From CAYQTE01 sp964420285 (GTDB lineage: Bacteria > Planctomycetota > Phycisphaerae > Tepidisphaerales > Tepidisphaeraceae), in assembly GCA_964420285.1 (NCBI GenBank), contig CAYQTE010000117.1:1-9738 (forward strand): DNA of 9,738 nucleotides, written 5' to 3'. The position numbers and the translations under genes were made by a program. Positions 1-6,001 of the stretch are shown here, in pieces. The notes beneath the pieces were generated by a model, which ran no database searches, was not told the origin of the DNA, and saw nothing but the letters and a program-made list of their open reading frames with translations. Position 1 is the first letter of the stretch. The number at the start of each line of letters is the position of its first letter.

Positions 1-51
1 ATTGTCGCCGGACAGGGCGGTTGGCTCAATAACCACGATCGCCCAATTTTC

Positions 52-75
52 GGGAGCGGCCGTTCGACCGCTCCC
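52..75. repeat. perfect 8-bp inverted repeat (stem-loop)
   Basis: GGGAGCGG (52-59) and CCGCTCCC (68-75) are exact reverse complements separated by an 8-base loop, so a stable G+C-rich hairpin is possible. There is no T-tract after the stem in either direction. It is therefore not a canonical rho-independent terminator, though it could still be the 3' end structure of a gene left of the window or an operator. Confidence 0.6.
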
Positions 76-84
76 CTGCCTGTG

Positions 85-144
85 GTGAGCATGCCCGCCG
101 TGAGCTTGCCGAACCGGTCGAACCGCTTCACTGCTCCACTGCTC
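85..144 (+). repeat. dispersed composite repeat, copy A
   Basis: The core GTGAGCTTGCCGAACCG lies at 100-116. A partial copy sits at 85-95 (GTGAGCATGCC, 10 of 11 identical to 100-110). The GAACCG half is repeated with a 9-bp period (111-125). Two exact tandem CACTGCTC octamers follow (129-136, 137-144), then a C-rich tract to about 172. The same core recurs at 5264-5280 and, inverted, at 5403-5419, again beside octamer repeats and C-rich runs. The function is unknown; it looks like an intergenic interspersed repeat. Confidence 0.65.
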
Positions 145-407
145 TTCCCCTCCCCCGCCCCCGGCGGTATTCTACCCACGGCCAATCCGGGAAGGACCAT
201 GCGATAAGGCTCGAGGCCGCACTCGGCAGCCAACTGGCGATGAAGCGCGGATCGTTGTACAGGATCAGGATCGTTATTGGCAGCCGGCCGGAAATTTGCC
301 GACGCCGCTAGTTGGCTGTGTTTCCGCAGGCTCTGCCGGGTTTGGTCGGGTTCGTGGTAGTGGCGGCGCATGCTCGGCGGTTGCCGACCCGGTCTTAGAG
401 GACAAAC

Positions 408-2288
408 ATGCCGACGCTGGATTTCAAAGGCAAATCGTTCGTCTACGCCCACCACCTCTCGGTACCTTTTCGCGAGCTGATCGTCGATCCCGCGAAATCA
501 CTGCCGGCCAAGGGTCAGAAACCCTCGCTCGACGACAACCTGATCATCCATGGCGACAACCTGCACGCGCTCAAGGCGCTGCTGCCCGTATACGCGGGCA
601 ACGTAGACTGCATCTACATCGACCCGCCGTACAACACCGGTAATGAGGGCTGGTGCTACAACGACAATGTTCACAGTCCGCTTATCCGCGAATGGGTCAA
701 GGAATCCGCGAACCCCGTAGATAGGGAGGATTTGGAACGACACGACAAGTGGTGCTGCATGATGTGGCCACGCCTCAAGCTATTGCAGGAGCTTCTCGCC
801 GATCACGGGGCGATCTTTGTCAGTATCGACGACAATGAAGCACCCCACTTGCGAGGCCTGATGGATGAGGCGTTCGGAGAGGACAATTTTGTGGCGTCCT
901 TCGCGATCAAGGCTAACCCGCGCGGCCGACAGTCGGACGAATATGTGGCGACGCTGCACGAGTACATAGTCTGCTACTCCAAGCGGCCGGACGACCTCCG
1001 GCTTAACGGCCTTCCACTCACCCCGGAGGACATCGAGGATTTCGACCAAAGCGACACAGACGGCGCACGATGGCGAGAGCTTGGCCTTCGACAGCGCGGT
1101 GCCGCTTCGCTCCGCGAGGACCGCGAGGAAATGTTCTTTCCACTCTTCGTGAATCCCGACGACTGTAGCGTTACCCTCAAGGAAGATGCGAAGCACACTG
1201 CCAAGGTCATACCCAGAAAATCGGATGGCAGGGAAGGTCGTTGGATGTGGGGCGCGGAAAAAGTGGCAGAGGAATTGGCTCGGGTGTACGCCCGCAAGAT
1301 CTCACGTCGGGGTGAGTTCGACATCTTCATCAAAGACTACCTTGACCGCGCCAACGGCCAACGGACGATGAAGCCGAAGTCCATGTGGCTTGCGAGGGAT
1401 GTGAACACCGAGGCGGGAGGTAAATTGCTAAAACGCATCATGGGCAAGAAGGCATTCGACTATCCAAAGCCCTTGGGGCTCCTGTCGCGCATACTTCAGA
1501 TCGCAACCGACAAAAACTCAATCGTCCTTGACTCATTCGCTGGGAGTGGAACGACCGCTCAGGCCGTATTGACGCTGAACAGATTGGACGGGGGTAACCG
1601 ACGATTCATCCTAGTAGAGATGGAGCACTACGCGGACGAAGTTACCGCCGAGCGAATTCGCCGGGTAATCAAAGGATACGATTCCGCAGGCGTGCAGCGT
1701 GAGGAACTCCATCGCGAGCCGCTCACGTGGACGAAGCTCAAGAGGGCGCGCGAGTTGATCGAGAAGGCGGAGAGCTTCGAGATGTTCGAAAAGAGTCGCT
1801 TCGACCGAATCACTAAGGCCGTCGAGGCCGGGGACTTGGTCGTAACGGGCGAAAGGAAAGTCACCGAGAAGGTGGAGGGATTGGGGGGAAGCTTCACATT
1901 CGCCACGCTGGGCCCGGAAATGTCCCTGGACAAACTTCTTGCGGACGGCTTGCCCACGTTCGACGCCCTCGCCAAATACGTTTTCTACACGGCAACGGCA
2001 AGTCGGCTGACCGAGCTGCCAAAGAACAGGGACGCGGAGCTTGGGTATATTGGCGAAAATGATCTCTATCGTGTCCACCTACTCTACCGCCCGGATAAGA
2101 AGTGGCTCCAGAGCAACGAAGCCGCGCTGACGGAGAGGATCGTTGACAAACTTTTGGCCGCCAACAAAGGTAAGAAGAAACTGCTCGTGTTCGCGGCCGC
2201 GAAGTTCATGGGGCAACGTGAGCTTTCCCGCGCCGGTGTTGATTTCTGCCAGTTGCCCTATGCCATTCACCGCATCCAAGGGAATTGA
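408..2288 (+). CDS. mod: type III restriction-modification system methyltransferase (Mod)
   Basis: This is a DNA adenine-N6 methyltransferase, the modification and target-recognition subunit of a type III restriction-modification system. It transfers a methyl group from S-adenosylmethionine to adenine in a short asymmetric site and also gives Res its specificity. The protein has 626 residues, close to known type III Mod proteins. Catalytic motif IV, DPPYNT, is at residues 72-77 and comes before the AdoMet-binding motif DSFAGSGTT at 375-383. This is the beta-class order typical of type III Mod. The stretch between them (about 130-340) should hold the target-recognition domain. The C-terminal end, with AAAKFMGQ and a closing LPYAIHRI, also fits the family. 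AGAGGA at 397-402 lies 5 bases before the ATG and fixes the start. No simple-sequence tract of the phase-variable mod type is visible, and the frame is intact. The recognition site cannot be read from the sequence. Confidence 0.95.
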   Translation: MPTLDFKGKSFVYAHHLSVPFRELIVDPAKSLPAKGQKPSLDDNLIIHGDNLHALKALLPVYAGNVDCIYIDPPYNTGNEGWCYNDNVHSPLIREWVKESANPVDREDLERHDKWCCMMWPRLKLLQELLADHGAIFVSIDDNEAPHLRGLMDEAFGEDNFVASFAIKANPRGRQSDEYVATLHEYIVCYSKRPDDLRLNGLPLTPEDIEDFDQSDTDGARWRELGLRQRGAASLREDREEMFFPLFVNPDDCSVTLKEDAKHTAKVIPRKSDGREGRWMWGAEKVAEELARVYARKISRRGEFDIFIKDYLDRANGQRTMKPKSMWLARDVNTEAGGKLLKRIMGKKAFDYPKPLGLLSRILQIATDKNSIVLDSFAGSGTTAQAVLTLNRLDGGNRRFILVEMEHYADEVTAERIRRVIKGYDSAGVQREELHREPLTWTKLKRARELIEKAESFEMFEKSRFDRITKAVEAGDLVVTGERKVTEKVEGLGGSFTFATLGPEMSLDKLLADGLPTFDALAKYVFYTATASRLTELPKNRDAELGYIGENDLYRVHLLYRPDKKWLQSNEAALTERIVDKLLAANKGKKKLLVFAAAKFMGQRELSRAGVDFCQLPYAIHRIQGN

Positions 2289-2294
2289 GCGCCG

Positions 2295-4943
2295 ATGCAA
2301 CTGAAGGATTACCAGACCGACGTCCTGAGCGACCTGAGCGCCTACCTCGCTGAGCTAAGCACCAAGCGCAAGGAAGCGGAGGAGTTCGTCGAGTTTCAGC
2401 GGTCGAAGGGTCGTGACGTGGCTCTCGCGGACTACTGCCAGCAGACGTGGGCCGCGCTCGAAACGGCGCTGCCCCGCGTCAAGACCCGCGACGGCAGAAG
2501 GGTCGTCCTCCCATACATCGCGCGCAAGGACAAGATCGGCCGCGCGATCCCCAACATTTGTCTGAAAGTCCCCACGGGCGGCGGCAAGACGCTTCTCGCA
2601 ACGATCGCCGTGGAGCGAATCAATACAGAGTATTTCAAGACCCAATCGGGCTTCCTCCTCTGGGTCGTGCCCTCCGACGCTATCTACGCGCAGACGTGGA
2701 AGGCGCTCGCGAACCGCGAGCACCCGTACCGCCAGATGCTCGAGCGTGCGTCGGGCGGTCGGGTGCGGCTGCTGGAGAAGGGGGATGCGTTCACGCGGCA
2801 GGATGTCGACCGCCAGTTATGCGTCATGCTGATGATGCTCCAGGCGGGGGCTGTGCGCAAAGAGTCCAAGGATGCGCGGAAGATGTTCCAGGATAGCGGG
2901 CGCTATCCGAGCTTCTTCCCCGACGTGGACGATGCCACGGGGAATGCCGAATTACTGCGGAAGTTCCCGCACCTCGACGTAAACGACCTGACCGATGAGG
3001 GCTTCCGCATCGGCGGGCTCTCGGCCAAGCAGAGCCTCGGCAACGTGCTACGGATCGTCCGCCCTCTGGTCGTCATCGACGAAGGACATAAGGCCTACAC
3101 GAACACGCGGATGGAATTTATCGCAAGCCACAGTCCCCGCTTTATTCTCGAGCTTTCGGCGACGCCTAACGCCAAGGAGCATGTCAGTAATATAATCGTC
3201 GACGTGACCGGCGCTGCGCTTAAAGCCGAGGCGATGATTAAGCTCCCGATTAACGTGATCAACGAGGGCCGCGCTGAATGGAAGCACGCTCTCGCGGCGG
3301 CGAAGGAGAAGCTTGACGACCTGCAGAAGGTGGCGGCGTGGGTGCGGAACAATGAGGGCCGATACATACGCCCGATTCTCCTCGTTCGCGTAGAGCGCAC
3401 GGGCAGGGACCAGCGCGACAAGCAGGAGATACACGCCGAGGATGTGCGCGAATACCTCATCGACAAGATGGGCGCGGACAAGGATCAAATTAAAGTCAAA
3501 TCCGCAGAAATGGACGAGTTGGCCGAGGTGGACAAAAGGCCGGAGTACGAGGGCAAAGGGCTGTTGTCCGAATTCTGCCCGGTGCGCTATATCATCACGA
3601 AGGACGCATTACGCGAAGGCTGGGACTGTCCGTTCGCGTACGTACTCGCAGTGCTGTCCCGCACCACTGCCGCGGTGGCATTGACGCAGATGGTTGGACG
3701 CGTGCTGCGCCAGCCCGACGCGAAATGGACCGGCGAACCCGAGTTAAACGAGTGTTACGTATTCACGCACGATCAGGACGTGCATGCGGCAGTGGACAAC
3801 GTGCGCCGGGGACTCCAGGAGGAAGGCCTGGGCGACCTAGCCGCCAGCGTCACGGCCGCTGGCAAAGGCGCGGCAGCCGGTTCTCGCACCGAGACGCTCC
3901 GGCGGCGCCGGGCGTTCAGGGGCGTCAACGTGTTCATGCCGCGGGTTCTTTCTAAACACTACGCAACCGGCGAGTGGCGCGAGTTTGATTATGAACGCGA
4001 CATGCTGCCGCGATTGGATTGGAACGCATACCGCTATACCGATCGCGATGTATTCACGCCGGACGAAATGGAAGGCCTCGATCGTACCCGCGTGCGCGTA
4101 GACGTCGGCGATCTCAGCAAACAGGACGCCGATCTCCTCGCCGGGGCTACGGTCACGACGGAGGAAAGCGATCCCGCGATCGACGTTCCGGCGATGGTGA
4201 GGCTGCTCCTCGATGTAGTGCCCAACCCGTGGCAGGGGGCGAGGATTGTAGGCGAGGCGCTAACGGCACTGCGGGCGCGCGGGTTATCCGAGAACCGCAT
4301 CTTCACAAACCGGCTTTTTCTCGTGAAGGCGATCAAGGAAAACGTCAGGACACAGATCAACGATGCAAGCGAGGCCGCGTTCCGGCGGATGCTGGCCGAC
4401 GGCGATTTGTCTTTCCAACTTGTTTCATCCGGGGATCCTGCTCTGAACTGGGAGCTTGCGCAAACGCTTGAGCTGGAAATCACGGACGAAGACAGGGTGC
4501 TTCTGCGCAAGAATGGAGCGTCGCTCGAAAAGAGCTTCCTTGAACCGATCTACCAGAAGCAGGTCAACGAGTTGGAGAGGGAGGTTGCGTGGTATCTCGA
4601 TGGGGATAAGGCGGTCAAATGGTGGCACCGGATCGCCGTAAAGCAGGATTGGCATTTACAAGGATGGCAACGCGGCCGCATTTACCCCGATTTCCTCGCC
4701 TGCCTGCATGACAACGGCGACGGGACAATGCAGTTTCGGGTTCTGGAAACGAAGGGCCTGCACCTCAAGGGAAACGAGGACACGGCGTACAAAGAGAGGC
4801 TGTTCGAGCTTTTGACGCAGTATTCCCAAAGCGCGGTCCCGGTCGGGGAGCTGTTGATCGGCGGCGCGAAGCAGCGAATCCGATTCGACCTAATGCTGGA
4901 AAACAACTGGCGGGAAAGGCTTCCGGCCAGCCTCGCCTACTGA
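2295..4943 (+). CDS. res: type III restriction enzyme, Res subunit (SF2 helicase/endonuclease)
   Basis: This is the restriction subunit that joins Mod, uses ATP for long-range communication along DNA, and cuts near unmethylated sites. The protein has 882 residues, slightly shorter than EcoP1I/EcoP15I-type Res. Superfamily 2 motifs appear in order: LKDYQ at the N-terminus, Walker A PTGGGKT (93-99), motif II DEGH (262-265), SATPN (288-292), REGWDCP (440-446) and motif VI QMVGRVLRQ (465-473). The C-terminal nuclease has a PD-(D/E)xK layout: YPD with D799, then E818-T-K820 in LETKG. Every expected active-site residue is present, so the enzyme looks functional. The gene starts 6 bases after the mod stop; only a weak AAGGGA lies about 12 bases upstream, so translation is probably coupled to mod. 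DEGH in place of DEAH is a variant of motif II. Confidence 0.95.
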   Translation: MQLKDYQTDVLSDLSAYLAELSTKRKEAEEFVEFQRSKGRDVALADYCQQTWAALETALPRVKTRDGRRVVLPYIARKDKIGRAIPNICLKVPTGGGKTLLATIAVERINTEYFKTQSGFLLWVVPSDAIYAQTWKALANREHPYRQMLERASGGRVRLLEKGDAFTRQDVDRQLCVMLMMLQAGAVRKESKDARKMFQDSGRYPSFFPDVDDATGNAELLRKFPHLDVNDLTDEGFRIGGLSAKQSLGNVLRIVRPLVVIDEGHKAYTNTRMEFIASHSPRFILELSATPNAKEHVSNIIVDVTGAALKAEAMIKLPINVINEGRAEWKHALAAAKEKLDDLQKVAAWVRNNEGRYIRPILLVRVERTGRDQRDKQEIHAEDVREYLIDKMGADKDQIKVKSAEMDELAEVDKRPEYEGKGLLSEFCPVRYIITKDALREGWDCPFAYVLAVLSRTTAAVALTQMVGRVLRQPDAKWTGEPELNECYVFTHDQDVHAAVDNVRRGLQEEGLGDLAASVTAAGKGAAAGSRTETLRRRRAFRGVNVFMPRVLSKHYATGEWREFDYERDMLPRLDWNAYRYTDRDVFTPDEMEGLDRTRVRVDVGDLSKQDADLLAGATVTTEESDPAIDVPAMVRLLLDVVPNPWQGARIVGEALTALRARGLSENRIFTNRLFLVKAIKENVRTQINDASEAAFRRMLADGDLSFQLVSSGDPALNWELAQTLELEITDEDRVLLRKNGASLEKSFLEPIYQKQVNELEREVAWYLDGDKAVKWWHRIAVKQDWHLQGWQRGRIYPDFLACLHDNGDGTMQFRVLETKGLHLKGNEDTAYKERLFELLTQYSQSAVPVGELLIGGAKQRIRFDLMLENNWRERLPASLAY

Positions 4944-5180
4944 AAAACGACCGACATCTCAAAGTTGCCCGCGAGGCCGACACGCTGCCCGGTGGCGGCG
5001 TACGGGCCGTAACGCGCGACTGAGGCAGCGACGCGGCGAATGAAACCAGTATGTGAGCGGTTTACGGCCATGTGCGGGCCCAAGCGCACGGGCGAGCACC
5101 CGACCGCTCCGCGAAATTTTTCCCTTGCAAGAAATCCACAGTTAGGTTAAAGTCAGGAAATATGGCAGTGCATAGCGGGC

Positions 5181-5194
5181 AGTGGATAGTGGAT
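5181..5194. repeat. tandem heptamer AGTGGAT x2
   Basis: Two exact AGTGGAT units lie end to end (5181-5187, 5188-5194), with a degenerate relative just upstream (AGTGCAT at 5167-5173). This is the left-most short tandem repeat in the gap downstream of res. Confidence 0.55.
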
Positions 5195-5225
5195 AACGGC
5201 AACCGGCGGGCCGGCCTGCGGATTT

Positions 5226-5257
5226 TCACCTTGTCACCCTGTCACCAAGTCACCTTG
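5226..5257. repeat. four tandem 8-bp units (TCACCNNG)
   Basis: TCACCTTG (5226-5233), TCACCCTG (5234-5241), TCACCAAG (5242-5249) and TCACCTTG (5250-5257) follow each other with an exact 8-bp period. Six of the eight positions (TCACC and the final G) are invariant. The array ends 6 bases before the dispersed-repeat core, copy B. An 8-bp period does not preserve a reading frame, which fits non-coding DNA. Confidence 0.8.
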
Positions 5258-5263
5258 CCTGCC

Positions 5264-5290
5264 CTGAGCTTGCCGAACCGGCCGAACCGG
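5264..5290 (+). repeat. dispersed composite repeat, copy B
   Basis: CTGAGCTTGCCGAACCG (5264-5280) matches copy A in all but the first base. It too is extended by a 9-bp-period repeat of the GAACCG half (5275-5290). It is preceded by the TCACCNNG octamer array and followed by a C-rich tract, the same ingredients as copies A and C. Confidence 0.65.
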
Positions 5291-5292
5291 GT

Positions 5293-5349
5293 CACCCCCA
5301 CCCCCCCTCCGGGGCATTCGGGGACATTCGGGACACCCCCACCCCCCCT
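5293..5349. repeat. 16-bp C-rich direct repeat pair
   Basis: CACCCCCACCCCCCCT occurs exactly at 5293-5308 and again at 5334-5349, 41 bases apart. The intervening stretch has CATTCGGG twice, 10 bases apart (5315 and 5325). The complementary strand carries G7 and G5 runs, so G-quadruplex formation is possible on the - strand. The function is unknown. Confidence 0.75.
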
Positions 5350-5402
5350 GTGTTGCATTCGGTTGCATTTTGGGGCATTGCAGAAGCGGGGGAGAGGGGG
5401 AG

Positions 5403-5443
5403 CGGTTCGACAAGCTCACCGCGGGCCGGGGAGATGGGGAGAT
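5403..5443 (-). repeat. dispersed composite repeat, copy C (inverted)
   Basis: The reverse complement of 5403-5419 is GTGAGCTTGTCGAACCG, one base different from copy A. On that strand it is preceded by two exact ATCTCCCC octamers (GGGGAGAT at 5428-5435 and 5436-5443 on the + strand). It is followed by a C-rich run (G-rich on + at 5388-5400). It forms an inverted pair with copy B about 120 bases away. Confidence 0.65.
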
Positions 5444-5595
5444 GGAGCCGGACGTGGGTTCGGCTGGCGAAACTGCCGAAATGACATGACACGGCCTGCA
5501 CGAAATTCGACCCGGGCGCGCCAAGTTCAGACTTTTTCAGCACATCTTCGAACTTTTCAGCCACTTTTAGGTCGTTTTTTTGTCGCGTCTTTTGG

Positions 5596-5626
5596 AAAAA
5601 CCCCGATATCCGGCCAAAAAGCGGGG
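5596..5626 (-). terminator. terminator-like hairpin after the debranching enzyme/higA-like unit
   Basis: Read on the - strand, CCCCG (5626-5622) pairs with CGGGG (5605-5601) and is followed directly by TTTTT (5600-5596). It lies about 85 bases beyond the stop of the higA-like gene and is correctly oriented for that transcript. The stem is only 5 bp with a 16-base loop, so this is a moderate call. A second - strand stem, CGCCG/CGGCG around 5647-5660, precedes it without a T-tract. Confidence 0.45.
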
Positions 5627-5710
5627 TGTCGCCGGGGCGGAATAGCCGCCGATCTCGGCGTAAGTACAGTCCGCAAAGCCAGTTGGGAGAAGTTCGCCTC
5701 GCGCGACAAC

Positions 5711-6001
5711 TTATGCCGCGATCGGCGGGATCTTCACTTTCTTCATTTTCAGCCGGGCTTTCCAGAGATCGTATTGCATCTGCTGATCGAGCCAGGACTC
5801 GGCCGTCGTGCGAAAAGCCTGGGAAAGCCGAATCGCCATTTCCGCGCTGACGCCGGATTTGCCGTTGACGAGTTCGGAAAGGGCCTTGCGGGTTACACCA
5901 AGCGCCTTCGCCGCGGCGGTTACGGAAAGGCCCAGGGGTTCAAGACACAGTTCGCGAATCACTTCGCCGGGGTGCGGGGGATTGTGCATGTACTTGTTCA
6001 T
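5711..6001 (-). CDS. higA: HigA-family (XRE) antitoxin-like regulator, apparently without a toxin
   Basis: The product is a 96-residue helix-turn-helix protein of the HigA/VapI antidote family. It has the N-terminal HPGEVI signature (residues 10-15), the XRE-type helix-turn-helix about residues 25-47 (LSVTAAAKALGVTRKALSEL), and the usual tail with SWLDQQMQYDLWKA. Full-length members are about this size. Known HigA proteins bind a HigB mRNA-cleaving toxin and repress their own operon, and higB normally lies just upstream. Here the upstream gene on the same strand is the glycogen debranching enzyme, whose TGA overlaps this ATG as ATGA. No HigB-like frame is visible on either side. GGGGGGAA lies just before the ATG; an internal ATG at 5989 is a possible alternative start. 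It may be a solitary regulator or a domesticated antitoxin; its DNA target is unknown. Confidence 0.88.
   Translation of the reverse strand: MNKYMHNPPHPGEVIRELCLEPLGLSVTAAAKALGVTRKALSELVNGKSGVSAEMAIRLSQAFRTTAESWLDQQMQYDLWKARLKMKKVKIPPIAA

Larger units (their letters stand above)
1..407. other. gene-free leader upstream of the mod-res operon
   Basis: No credible gene is seen here on either strand; the one + frame open from 296 runs out of frame into mod and has no family resemblance. The stretch holds a GGGCG/CGCCC pair (15-19 with 40-44) followed by AATTTT, which could be the tail of a terminator for a gene ending left of the window. It also holds a perfect 8-bp inverted repeat (52-75) and a dispersed repeat copy with octamer repeats and a C-rich tract (85-172). 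From about 180 to 390 I see nothing definable: no convincing -35/-10 pair for mod could be picked out. The mod promoter is therefore unlocated. Confidence 0.6.
4944..5710. other. repeat-rich, gene-free convergent gap
   Basis: These 767 bases lie between the ends of res (+) and the higA-like gene (-). One + frame is open from 5072 to 6106, but its translation is low-complexity Pro/Arg/Gly sequence built from the repeats. It then runs antisense through the higA-like gene, so I do not call it. From 4944 to 5160 there are only weak inverted repeats, with TTGCAA (5125-5130), 17 bases and TAAAGT (5148-5153) as a promoter-like coincidence with no gene behind it. From 5181 to 5443 there are short tandem repeats, two dispersed-repeat copies and C-rich direct repeats. 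From 5533 to 5600 there is a T-tract series, then a terminator-like hairpin. Confidence 0.6.

Noticed and set aside
408..2288. phase-variable repeat tract in mod
   Set aside because: Type III mod genes often carry tetra- or pentanucleotide repeats. None longer than two units is visible here and the frame is uninterrupted.
5125..5153. promoter TTGCAA-17-TAAAGT on the + strand
   Set aside because: It matches sigma70 consensus only 4 of 6 in each box and has no gene or recognisable RNA downstream; probably chance.
5226..5443. CRISPR array
   Set aside because: Repeats are 7-16 bp with no regular spacers of 30-40 bp and no cas genes nearby.
5234..5564. two overlapping - strand frames of 90-96 codons (possible HigB remnant?)
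   Set aside because: They translate the C-rich and octamer repeats and have no RelE/HigB-like features. A GTG-started piece at about 5466-5567 (VAEKFEDVLKKSE...) looks protein-like briefly but then runs into repeat sequence.
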